Below, piece after piece: positions 1 to 5,251 of a stretch of 5,951 nt of DNA; positions within the stretch are counted from its first letter, which is position 1; each line of letters starts with the position of its first letter. The stretch is from an uncultured Colwellia sp. GTDB taxonomy: Bacteria; Pseudomonadota; Gammaproteobacteria; Enterobacterales; Alteromonadaceae. The stretch is from positions 1 through 5,951 of the forward strand of contig CAJWBY010000223.1 in NCBI GenBank assembly GCA_913020705.1, in the 5' to 3' direction. The position numbers and the translations under genes are program-made. The notes under the pieces were generated by a model. The model was given only the letters and a program-made list of their open reading frames with translations. It did not search any database and had not been told where the DNA came from.

Positions 1-383
1 ACGGCAAGATCATGTTCATTTTCTTCAATATTTGGAAACTGGTCAGCAGGTAAAGTAGATAACGAGAAATGACTCTTACCTGAACGTAAATGTATCTTGT
101 CACCTTCAAGCTCTAGCCCAATCACTGCATTACTTTTCAACGAACGACAAATATCGACTAACTTGCGGGCTGGAATAGTAATCTGGCCTTCCATTTCAAC
201 TTGAACATTATCAAGTTTGCAAACCAATTCAACTTCCATATTCGTGCCTGTGAGCGACACGTCACCCTGTTCAGCAATTAACAGGATATTCGACAATACA
301 GGCATTGTTTGTTTACGCTCTACAACGCCTGAAATAATCTGAAGGGGGCTAAGGATATCTTCTCTATTTATCGTTAATTTCAT
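1..383 (-). CDS. dnaN: DNA polymerase III beta subunit (sliding clamp), 5' part only
   Basis: The beta clamp is a ring-shaped homodimer that encircles DNA and tethers DNA polymerase III and other enzymes to the template. The visible 127 residues begin MKLTINREDILSPL and cover clamp domain I (about 120 residues in the family). Family signatures seen are SLTGTNMEVELV (43-54), TIPARKLVDICRSL (69-82) and SGKSHFSLSTLPADQFPN (101-118), all close to E. coli DnaN. The rest of domain I's boundary and domains II-III lie beyond the left edge, so the gene is cut by the window rather than visibly broken. It starts with ATG only 22 bp after the dnaA stop on the same strand, which implies a dnaA-dnaN operon. 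The upstream Shine-Dalgarno is weak, so translational coupling to dnaA is possible. The family assignment is secure. Confidence 0.96.
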   Translation of the reverse strand, partial: MKLTINREDILSPLQIISGVVERKQTMPVLSNILLIAEQGDVSLTGTNMEVELVCKLDNVQVEMEGQITIPARKLVDICRSLKSNAVIGLELEGDKIHLRSGKSHFSLSTLPADQFPNIEENEHDLA

Positions 384-405
384 TGTTATCGGCTCGTCAT
401 CTCAA

Positions 406-1809
406 TCAAGTCGTTAATGTTCGCATAAAGTTATGGTGATCTTCTCGTATACCGGCGTCACTGTCACGTAGTTCAACTATTTTTCTGCAGGCATGCAATA
501 CCGTAGTATGATCTCGTCCACCAAAAGCATCGCCTATTTCAGGCAAGCTATGATTAGTTAATTCTTTTGCTAGTGCCATAGCCATCTGCCGAGGCCGGGT
601 AACTGAGCGTGTTCGTCGCTTTGAAAGTAAATCGGCGACTTTTATTTTGTAATAGTCAGCAACCGTACGCTGTATGTTATCAATACTCACTTGCTTATCA
701 TGCAAAGCTAATAAATCTTTTAAACACTCCCGGATAAACATAGGCGTAATATCCTGCCCGGTAAAGTGAGCATTGGCCGCTACCAGTTTTAATGCGCCTT
801 CTAATTCCCGAACATTTGAGCGGATTTTTTGTGCAATAAAGAAGGCAGATTCACTATTAAGGGCGACTTTATTTTGCTCGGCTTTTTTCATTAAAATAGC
901 CACGCGTGTTTCAAGCTCAGGTGGTTCAACCATCACAGTTAAGCCCCAACCAAAACGGGACTTAAGTCGCTCTTCCATATTATCAATTTCTTTTGGGTAG
1001 CGATCACAGGTTAAAATCATCTGCTGGCCACCTTCAAGTAAAGCATTAAAGGTATGAAAGAACTCTTCTTGCGAACGTTCTTTACGTGCGAAAAATTGAA
1101 TATCATCAATCAATAAAGCATCAACAGAACGATAATATCGCTTAAAGTCATTAATGGCATTCATTTGTAGGGCTTTGACCATATCCGCAACAAAGCGTTC
1201 GGAGTGCAAATAAACAACTTTGGCATTCGGATTTTTGCGAACAATCTCGTTACCAACAGAGTGCATCAAGTGCGTTTTACCCAGACCAACTCCCCCATAC
1301 AAAAATAAAGGATTGTATGAGCCACCTGGATTCTCAGCTACCTGGACAGATGCGGCACGAGCGAGTTGGTTGGACTTACCTTCAACAAAGGTATCAAAGG
1401 TAAAATTAGGGTTTAAAGCGCTTTGGTGTTTAATCCCACCTTCTACATCTACCCTACGGTCAACTGTTTGGCTAGGTGGTTTATTAACACCTTTTTCTGA
1501 AGCATTACTTTTTGATTTAGCACGGGTTGCTGACGGTTTTTTAGGTATGGTGTCTTTATTCTTGATTGAACCTATTTTTAATTCAACATCAGAGGCTTCA
1601 TCATTACCACTGTGTTCGGATAACAATTCATAAATACGTCTAAGAAATTTTTCTTTCACCCAATCAAGCACAAACTTGTTGGGCGCATATAGATGAAGCG
1701 TACTTTCTTTATATTCACCTTGAAGTGGTCTTAGCCAAGTATTGAATTGCTGCCCAGGCAGCTCTTCTTTTAACTTAACTAAACAATCAGCCCAAACAGT
1801 ATCTTGCAC
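406..1809 (-). CDS. dnaA: Chromosomal replication initiator protein DnaA
   Basis: DnaA is the AAA+ ATPase that binds DnaA boxes, melts oriC and loads DnaB helicase; it usually also represses its own gene. The protein has 467 residues, the same as E. coli. Domain I is about 1-85 ([17 protein letters not shown]). Domain II is a Lys/Ser-rich linker at about 86-134. Domain III is about 135-373, with Walker A GGVGLGKT (172-179), Walker B LLIDD (232-236), sensor 1 ILTCDRYP (265-272, Cys where E. coli has Ser), Arg finger R285 and sensor 2 R334. Domain IV is about 374-467, with the signature [13 protein letters not shown] (431-443) and R399. The start is GTG: an in-frame TAA lies immediately upstream, so no earlier start is possible, and TGAGAG sits 5 nt before the GTG. 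It is transcribed away from the candidate origin and dnaN follows closely. All catalytic and DNA-contact residues checked are present. Confidence 0.99.
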   Translation of the reverse strand: MQDTVWADCLVKLKEELPGQQFNTWLRPLQGEYKESTLHLYAPNKFVLDWVKEKFLRRIYELLSEHSGNDEASDVELKIGSIKNKDTIPKKPSATRAKSKSNASEKGVNKPPSQTVDRRVDVEGGIKHQSALNPNFTFDTFVEGKSNQLARAASVQVAENPGGSYNPLFLYGGVGLGKTHLMHSVGNEIVRKNPNAKVVYLHSERFVADMVKALQMNAINDFKRYYRSVDALLIDDIQFFARKERSQEEFFHTFNALLEGGQQMILTCDRYPKEIDNMEERLKSRFGWGLTVMVEPPELETRVAILMKKAEQNKVALNSESAFFIAQKIRSNVRELEGALKLVAANAHFTGQDITPMFIRECLKDLLALHDKQVSIDNIQRTVADYYKIKVADLLSKRRTRSVTRPRQMAMALAKELTNHSLPEIGDAFGGRDHTTVLHACRKIVELRDSDAGIREDHHNFMRTLTT

Positions 1810-2129
1810 TTAGTCTCTCATTTCAAAAATTTAAAGGTTAATGCTTAGTCCATAGCGTTCAATCTTTCACCACTACTTACTAATAAATAAATTTGTGCTG
1901 CAGCTAACTAAATAGAGACTACTATTTTTATAACTAAATAGTTTCTAAATAAAAACAGAACAAAAAACAATACTGAGTAGAGAAGCTATTACTTGTCTTA
2001 ATAGTAAACCTACTTTCTATCTATAAAATAAAGATAGGTTTTTAAATAAGAGTAGAAGCTTAAAAGCCTGTGAATTTTAACGGTAATTGAGCATCATCGC
2101 TAGCCCTATTTTTAGAAGAATAAACAGCC
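1810..2129. other. dnaA upstream leader region, non-coding, with small repeats
   Basis: These 320 bp upstream of dnaA hold no credible gene and no near-consensus DnaA box. The region is strongly AT-rich and must contain the dnaA promoter and leader, but I could not choose a convincing -35/-10 pair on the minus strand. An 11-bp direct repeat TAACTAAATAG occurs at 1905-1915 and 1931-1941. A 7-bp inverted repeat ACTATTT/AAATAGT occurs at 1921-1927 and 1936-1942. A longer imperfect hairpin has arms 2006-2016 and 2030-2041, with one bulged base. Any of these could be chance structures in A/T sequence. Confidence 0.5.
1815..1820 (-). promoter_or_regulatory. Ribosome binding site that fixes the dnaA GTG start
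   Basis: On the minus strand TGAGAG lies 5 nt upstream of the GTG start codon. The codon directly before GTG is an in-frame TAA, so this site together with GTG is the only reasonable initiation signal. GTG starts are common for dnaA, including in E. coli. Confidence 0.7.
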
Positions 2130-2138
2130 TGTGTATAT
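2130..2138 (-). promoter_or_regulatory. Putative DnaA box (one mismatch)
   Basis: TGTGTATAT on the plus strand reads ATATACACA on the minus strand, one mismatch (first base) from TTATNCACA. It is the dnaA-proximal member of the cluster. It is weak on its own and supported mainly by its neighbours. Confidence 0.35.
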
Positions 2139-2170
2139 CTTTTTTGTTTTAAATCAAAATGATGATCTAT

Positions 2171-2179
2171 TTACACACA
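2171..2179 (+). promoter_or_regulatory. Putative DnaA box within a repeated 14-mer
   Basis: TTACACACA differs at one defined position from TTATNCACA. It opens the 14-mer TTACACACAAGCTT (2171-2184), which recurs with one change at 2324-2337. A GATC and a GATCTATTT resembling the start of E. coli origin 13-mers lie just before it (2164-2172). Confidence 0.4.
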
Positions 2180-2192
2180 AGCTTGTGCACAA
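2176..2192. promoter_or_regulatory. Overlapping palindromes with DnaA-box-like half sites
   Basis: A 12-bp perfect palindrome CACAAGCTTGTG (2176-2187) overlaps a 10-bp palindrome TTGTGCACAA (2183-2192). The second reads TTGTGCACA on both strands, one mismatch from TTATNCACA each way, so it could bind DnaA in either orientation. It could instead be the operator of an unidentified regulator. Confidence 0.35.
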
Positions 2193-2257
2193 AATTAATT
2201 TAAAATTAGACCAATTAAATTTTTAACTATTTTCACCTAAATACTTAAAAATTAACT

Positions 2258-2266
2258 TGTGGAAAA
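2258..2266 (-). promoter_or_regulatory. Putative DnaA box (one mismatch)
   Basis: TGTGGAAAA on the plus strand reads TTTTCCACA on the minus strand, one mismatch from TTATCCACA. It keeps the CCACA core and has the same orientation as the box at 2282-2290, 24 bp away. Confidence 0.45.
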
Positions 2267-2281
2267 CTAGCCTGATAAATC

Positions 2282-2290
2282 TGTGGATTA
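2282..2290 (-). promoter_or_regulatory. Putative DnaA box (one mismatch)
   Basis: TGTGGATTA on the plus strand reads TAATCCACA on the minus strand, with one mismatch to TTATCCACA. It is among the three best boxes of the region, with 2258-2266 and 2403-2411. Confidence 0.5.
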
Positions 2291-2303
2291 TTTTAAGCAA
2301 AAG

Positions 2304-2332
2304 TTATCCAATATTTATCCAAGTTAAACACA
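2304..2332 (+). repeat. Phased run of three weak DnaA-box-like sites
   Basis: TTATCCAA occurs twice, at 2304-2311 and 2315-2322, exactly 11 bp apart (about one helical turn). TTAAACACA follows at 2324-2332 in the same orientation. Each differs at two positions from TTATCCACA, so these would be low-affinity sites. Evenly stepped weak boxes of one orientation are typical of origins where DnaA-ATP forms a filament. The run is flanked by TTAAGC (2293-2298) and GCTTAA (2334-2339). Confidence 0.45.
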
Positions 2333-2371
2333 AGCTTAATACAAGAGTTAACAGCCTTGTTATCATTAATC

Positions 2372-2384
2372 TAATCTTTTGATT
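2372..2384 (-). promoter_or_regulatory. Putative IHF binding site
   Basis: TAATCTTTTGATT matches YAANNNNTTGATW, the reverse complement of the IHF consensus WATCAANNNNTTR, with no mismatch. It lies between the phased box run and the box at 2403-2411, where a bend would bring boxes together. Chance matches are not rare in AT-rich DNA, so position is the main support. Confidence 0.35.
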
Positions 2385-2402
2385 TTTAACACTATTATAA
2401 GG

Positions 2403-2411
2403 ATATCCACA
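2403..2411 (+). promoter_or_regulatory. Putative DnaA box next to the A/T tract
   Basis: ATATCCACA differs from TTATCCACA only at the first base. It lies about 15 bp before the A/T-only tract, the arrangement expected of an anchoring box beside an unwinding element. Confidence 0.5.
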
Positions 2412-2426
2412 GAAATCGTTCTCACT

Positions 2427-2470
2427 AATAAAACATAATATTAAAAAGATATATAAATAATATTATTAAT
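2427..2470. other. A/T tract, candidate DNA unwinding element
   Basis: This 44-bp tract has only two G/C bases (near 2434 and 2449) and many TA steps, including ATATATAAATAATATTATT-like sequence. Such DNA melts easily and adjoins a good DnaA box. It could equally act as a flexible upstream region of the rpmH promoter. Confidence 0.4.
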
Positions 2471-2527
2471 GACTAGAGCGAAAAGATAAGAAATGGGAAA
2501 GGACTTAAAAAGAATGTGAAAAAAGAT

Positions 2528-2556
2528 TTGCTCATGCATGTCAAAAAACGTACAAT
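2528..2556 (+). promoter_or_regulatory. Sigma70-type promoter of the rpmH operon
   Basis: A -35 element TTGCTC (2528-2533) and a -10 element TACAAT (2551-2556) are separated by exactly 17 bp, followed by CTCGCACC near the expected start at about 2562-2564. A purine-rich, A-tract-containing stretch (2474-2526) upstream could act as an UP element, as expected for a strong ribosomal protein promoter. The leader to the rpmH ATG would be about 38 nt. Confidence 0.7.
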
Positions 2557-2600
2557 CTCGCACCTTATTTTTTCAACCTAATAATTTGTGAGTACTGGAA

Positions 2601-2735
2601 ATGAAAAGAACATTCCAACCTAGCGTTCTTAAACGTAAGCGTACACACGGCTTCAGAGCTCGTATGGCTACAAAAAGCGGTCGTCAGATTTTAAACCGTC
2701 GTAGAGCAAAAGGCCGTAAAGTCCTAAGCGCATAA
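2601..2735 (+). CDS. rpmH: 50S ribosomal protein L34
   Basis: L34 is a small, very basic protein that folds into 23S rRNA of the large ribosomal subunit. The product has 44 residues, the usual bacterial length. It starts [19 protein letters not shown], continues with [19 protein letters not shown] and ends KVLSA, so nearly the entire sequence is family signature. The start is ATG with GTGAG 8 nt upstream as a modest Shine-Dalgarno. It is first in the plus-strand operon, behind the promoter at 2528-2556, and rnpA begins 24 nt after its stop. This rpmH-rnpA pairing is conserved across bacteria. No alternative identity is plausible. Confidence 0.98.
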   Translation: MKRTFQPSVLKRKRTHGFRARMATKSGRQILNRRRAKGRKVLSA

Positions 2736-2759
2736 GCTAAAATTTGATTAGTACTGACT

Positions 2760-3140
2760 TTGAAAAGTACAAATACAAATTCAAGCAAGCAGTTCCCGAA
2801 GACAGCCAGATTGCTTACTTCGGGAGATTACAGCAGTGTTTTTCAAGCAGTTGATCTAAGAGTTTCCAGTAAACACTTTTTAATTCTAGCACGTAGTAAC
2901 ACCCTATCTAAGCCCAGGCTTGGAATTATTGTTGCTAAAAAACATGTTAAGCTCGCTGTACAGAGGAATCGAGTTAAACGTCTATTACGAGAATCATTTA
3001 GACATAGACAAACATCGCTTCCACACATGGATATAGTCGTTTTAGCTAAAAAAGGCATCGATCGAGTCGATAGTGCTGATTGTGCTGAAGAACTTCAATA
3101 TTTATGGAAAAAGCTAAGCCGAAAAATGAATCAACTCTAG
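2760..3140 (+). CDS. rnpA: Ribonuclease P protein component
   Basis: RnpA is the protein cofactor of RNase P, which trims the 5' leader of precursor tRNAs; it helps the catalytic RNA bind the leader. The 126-residue product is slightly longer than E. coli's 119. Family features are FPKTARLLTSGDYSSVF (12-28), RLGIIVAKKHVKLAV (53-67), the RNR signature with RNRVKRLLRESFR (69-81) and DIVVLAKKG (91-99). The start is TTG: an in-frame TGA lies at 2745-2747, the only other upstream option is CTG at 2754, and no later start would keep the conserved N-terminal FPKxxRLL segment. No clear Shine-Dalgarno precedes it, so translation is probably coupled to rpmH 24 nt upstream. Its last codons form one arm of a terminator-like hairpin. 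The identity is secure; the exact start is less so. Confidence 0.95.
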   Translation: MKSTNTNSSKQFPKTARLLTSGDYSSVFQAVDLRVSSKHFLILARSNTLSKPRLGIIVAKKHVKLAVQRNRVKRLLRESFRHRQTSLPHMDIVVLAKKGIDRVDSADCAEELQYLWKKLSRKMNQL

Positions 3141-3158
3141 TTTCGGCTTAAATTTTTT
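3115..3158 (+). terminator. Possible intrinsic terminator or attenuator overlapping the rnpA end
   Basis: TAAGCCGAAA (3115-3124) and TTTCGGCTTA (3141-3150) form a perfect 10-bp stem with a 16-nt loop. Two A's and then six T's (3153-3158) follow. The stem has only four G/C pairs and the loop contains the rnpA stop codon, so it is probably leaky. It could lower expression of yidD-yidC relative to rpmH-rnpA. Confidence 0.45.
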
Positions 3159-3185
3159 AACCCACTAATTTCTAAAGCACTATGC

Positions 3186-3191
3186 TGAGAG
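3186..3191 (+). promoter_or_regulatory. Ribosome binding site favouring the second ATG of yidD
   Basis: TGAGAG lies 5 nt upstream of the ATG at 3197. The ATG at 3182, five codons earlier, has no comparable purine-rich site before it. This is why the shorter form of the gene is preferred. Confidence 0.5.
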
Positions 3192-3196
3192 CCATT

Positions 3197-3472
3197 ATGA
3201 CAAAGCTTGTCATAAGTTTAATTCGTGCTTACCAACTCTTTATAAGTCCGTTATTTGGCCCTTCTTGTCGTTTTTATCCTTCTTGTTCTCAATATGCTGT
3301 TGAAGCTGTGCAAATACACGGTGTTTTCAAAGGAAGCTACTTTGCTGTTCGACGTGTGTTAAGATGCCATCCCGGATGTGAAGGTGGTTTAGATCCAGTA
3401 CCTAAACTGAATAATAAATGCAGTGATGAAAATAAAATTTGTCATCATTCACCTTGTAATAAAACAAAATGA
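3197..3472 (+). CDS. yidD: Membrane protein insertion efficiency factor YidD
   Basis: YidD is a small inner-membrane-associated protein that assists YidC-dependent insertion of membrane proteins. From the ATG at 3197 it has 91 residues. An amphipathic N-terminal segment (KLVISLIRAYQLFISPLFG) is followed by the family signature CRFYPSCSQYAVEAVQIHG (24-42), then KGSYFAVRRVLRCHPGCEGGLDPVP (45-69), giving the conserved cysteine pattern. An alternative ATG at 3182 would add five residues (MLRAI) but lacks a ribosome binding site. The C-terminal tail after DPVP is unusual, with three further Cys and a His pair (C75, C82, H83, H84, C87). It lies between rnpA and yidC as in many bacteria, with 56 nt to yidC. 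The family assignment is secure; the tail's role is unknown. Confidence 0.93.
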   Translation: MTKLVISLIRAYQLFISPLFGPSCRFYPSCSQYAVEAVQIHGVFKGSYFAVRRVLRCHPGCEGGLDPVPKLNNKCSDENKICHHSPCNKTK

Positions 3473-3528
3473 GATGCTTTCAAACACTCGTTTTATAAAT
3501 ATTTAATATTAATTGGTAGTTAACTATT

Positions 3529-5232
3529 ATGGATGTTAAACGCGGCATTATTTTTATAGGCTTAGCAATTGTTTCGTATATGCTAATTCTTGCCTGGAAT
3601 GAAGATTATGGTCAGGTTCCAGTGCAACAAGCAGCCACACCTGTTTACCCATCATCAACTGCATCGATAGACGCTTCATTATCGGTAAAAGAATCTTCAA
3701 CAGTAGCTCAGCAAAGTACGCAAGATGAGTTTACTGTACCTGAAGAAAAAGGTGTTGCTTTAGCGAATAACACCACAGAGTCAGCAACAAACCTGATGAA
3801 TAAAACTATTAGTATTAAAACTGATGTTTTGGATCTCATTATTGACTTAAAAGGCGGCAATATTGTTTATGCCGCTATGCCTGAATACAAAGTAACTTTA
3901 GGTTCTGAGCAGGCCTTACCTTTATTAGAAACTAACTCTATACGTCACTATGTTGTTGAAAGTGGTTTATTTGGTAAAAATGGTTTCGATTCATCTAAAA
4001 ATGGACCAATGCCTAGTTATACTAGTACTGCCGCAAACTATGAATTAAGTGATGGTGAAAATGAGCTAGTGATTGACCTCACATATGTTGATCAATCTGG
4101 TGTATCAATTATCAAGCGTTATCAATTTAAACGTAATGACTATCTGCTAAATGTATCCTACATCATAAATAATGAATCAACGCTTGCTTGGGAGGGAAAT
4201 TTATCAGGTAAAATTGTGCGTGATAACAGTGGTGACCCTTCTCAACAAAGTAGCATGGGCATGCAATCTTACTTAGGCATGGCGCTTTCAAGCAAAGAAA
4301 AACCTTATGAAAAATATGACTTTGATGACATGTTGGAAGACCCTATTAATACTGAGATTCAAGGTGGTTGGGTAGCATTTATTCAACATTATTTCTTAAG
4401 TGCTTGGATTCCAAATGCTGAAGTGAAACATACTTATCAAAGTAAAGTTCGTAATGGTTTGTATTTGATGGGCTTTATTAGCCCTGCTACCGTGGTTGAA
4501 GCGGGTCAATCGGGTGAGATTTCAGCAAATTTATATCTTGGGCCGAAAATAATTGAACGCTTGGAAGCCATTGCACCTAACTTGGATTTGACGGTTGATT
4601 TTGGTTGGTTATTCTTTATTGCCACGCCATTATTTTTATTACTCGATTTCTTCTATGGTTTAGTCGCAAACTGGGGGATCGCTATTATCTTGGTCACTTT
4701 GGTAGTGAAAGCCTTATTTTTCAAGCTATCGGCAGCGAGCTATCGTTCTATGGCAAATATGCGTCGAGTTGCACCAAAGCTTAAAACTATGAAAGAGCAA
4801 TATGGTGATGATCGACAGAAAATGTCTCAAGCGATGATGAAGTTGTATAAAGAAGAGAAGATCAATCCATTAGGCGGTTGTTTACCTATTCTCGTGCAAA
4901 TGCCTGTATTTATTGCTTTGTATTGGGTCTTACTTGAAAGCGTACAACTACGTCATGCGCCATTCATGTTCTGGATTACCGATATGTCGGTGAAAGATCC
5001 TTTATTCATACTCCCTATTATCATGGGCATCAGTATGTTTATTCAGATGCAGTTAAACCCTGCGCCACCAGATCCTATGCAAGCTAAAATTATGAAAATT
5101 ATGCCTGTGATGATGACAGTATTCTTTTTATGGTTTCCAGCTGGTTTAGTACTTTACTGGGTAGTAAACAACATATTGTCGATTTCTCAGCAATGGGTTA
5201 TCACACGACAGATTGAAAAAGCTAACGCTTAA
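3529..5232 (+). CDS. yidC: Membrane protein insertase YidC
   Basis: YidC inserts and folds inner-membrane proteins, alone or with SecYEG. The product has 567 residues (E. coli 548). TM1 is at about 6-23 (IIFIGLAIVSYMLILAW), then a Ser/Thr-rich linker (about 30-90) and the periplasmic beta-supersandwich domain (about 92-345). The insertase core begins with amphipathic helix EH1 (about 358-380). TM2 (about 381-400) has K394 at the place of E. coli groove R366; Pseudomonas YidC, as I recall it, also has Lys there, so the positive groove charge is kept. The cytoplasmic coiled-coil hairpin is about 401-446, followed by TM3 (about 450-472, after NPLGG), TM4 (about 491-509) and TM5 (about 526-550, FFLWFPAGLVLYWVVNN). 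The C-terminus QIEKANA is short, without a long basic tail. The ATG has only a weak Shine-Dalgarno. mnmE begins 16 nt after the stop. Intact gene. Confidence 0.98.
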   Translation: MDVKRGIIFIGLAIVSYMLILAWNEDYGQVPVQQAATPVYPSSTASIDASLSVKESSTVAQQSTQDEFTVPEEKGVALANNTTESATNLMNKTISIKTDVLDLIIDLKGGNIVYAAMPEYKVTLGSEQALPLLETNSIRHYVVESGLFGKNGFDSSKNGPMPSYTSTAANYELSDGENELVIDLTYVDQSGVSIIKRYQFKRNDYLLNVSYIINNESTLAWEGNLSGKIVRDNSGDPSQQSSMGMQSYLGMALSSKEKPYEKYDFDDMLEDPINTEIQGGWVAFIQHYFLSAWIPNAEVKHTYQSKVRNGLYLMGFISPATVVEAGQSGEISANLYLGPKIIERLEAIAPNLDLTVDFGWLFFIATPLFLLLDFFYGLVANWGIAIILVTLVVKALFFKLSAASYRSMANMRRVAPKLKTMKEQYGDDRQKMSQAMMKLYKEEKINPLGGCLPILVQMPVFIALYWVLLESVQLRHAPFMFWITDMSVKDPLFILPIIMGISMFIQMQLNPAPPDPMQAKIMKIMPVMMTVFFLWFPAGLVLYWVVNNILSISQQWVITRQIEKANA

Positions 5233-5251
5233 CATAAGTGCTTAACTTATG
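5233..5251 (+). repeat. Small inverted repeat containing the mnmE start codon
   Basis: CATAAGT (5233-5239) and ACTTATG (5245-5251) form a perfect 7-bp stem with a 5-nt loop. The ATG of mnmE is the end of the second arm and the only weak Shine-Dalgarno-like AAGTG lies in the first arm and loop. With two G/C pairs the hairpin is weak and may be chance. Confidence 0.3.

Larger units (their letters stand above)
2130..2470. other. oriC: Candidate chromosomal replication origin (oriC-like, dnaA-rpmH intergenic)
   Basis: Seen: a non-coding, very AT-rich stretch between divergent dnaA and rpmH carries at least six one-mismatch relatives of the DnaA box TTATNCACA, further weaker copies with regular spacing, an IHF-consensus match (2372-2384) and a nearly pure A/T tract (2427-2470) that could be the unwinding element. 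Known: in Pseudomonas and relatives oriC lies exactly in the rpmH-dnaA interval, while in Enterobacteria and Vibrio it lies near mnmG. Inferred: this is the origin. Against it, no box is a perfect TTATCCACA, and some boxes may serve only dnaA autoregulation. There is only one GATC (2164-2167), so SeqA/Dam-type sequestration is unlikely. The limits given are approximate. Confidence 0.62.

Noticed and set aside
773..1000. Plus-strand open frame of 75 codons within dnaA
   Set aside because: It is antisense to highly conserved dnaA codons and resembles no known protein; it is a shadow frame.
1220..1633. Plus-strand open frame of 137 codons within dnaA
   Set aside because: It overlaps the Walker A region and linker of dnaA on the opposite strand, with no ribosome binding site or family signature.
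2164..2176. E. coli-type origin 13-mer (GATCTNTTNTTTT)
   Set aside because: Only the first nine bases fit; the last four are ACAC, and no further copies lie beside it.
2843..3058. Minus-strand open frame inside rnpA
   Set aside because: It is antisense to the RNR-motif region of rnpA and has no independent support.
3473..3528. Separate promoter for yidC in the 56-nt gap after yidD
   Set aside because: The gap is A/T-rich and offers TATA-like strings, but no -35 at proper spacing stands out from background.
4708..4712. Loss of the conserved groove arginine in YidC (Lys at residue 394)
   Set aside because: Lys keeps the positive charge and, from memory, is the residue found in Pseudomonas-type YidC, so it is lineage variation and not a defect.
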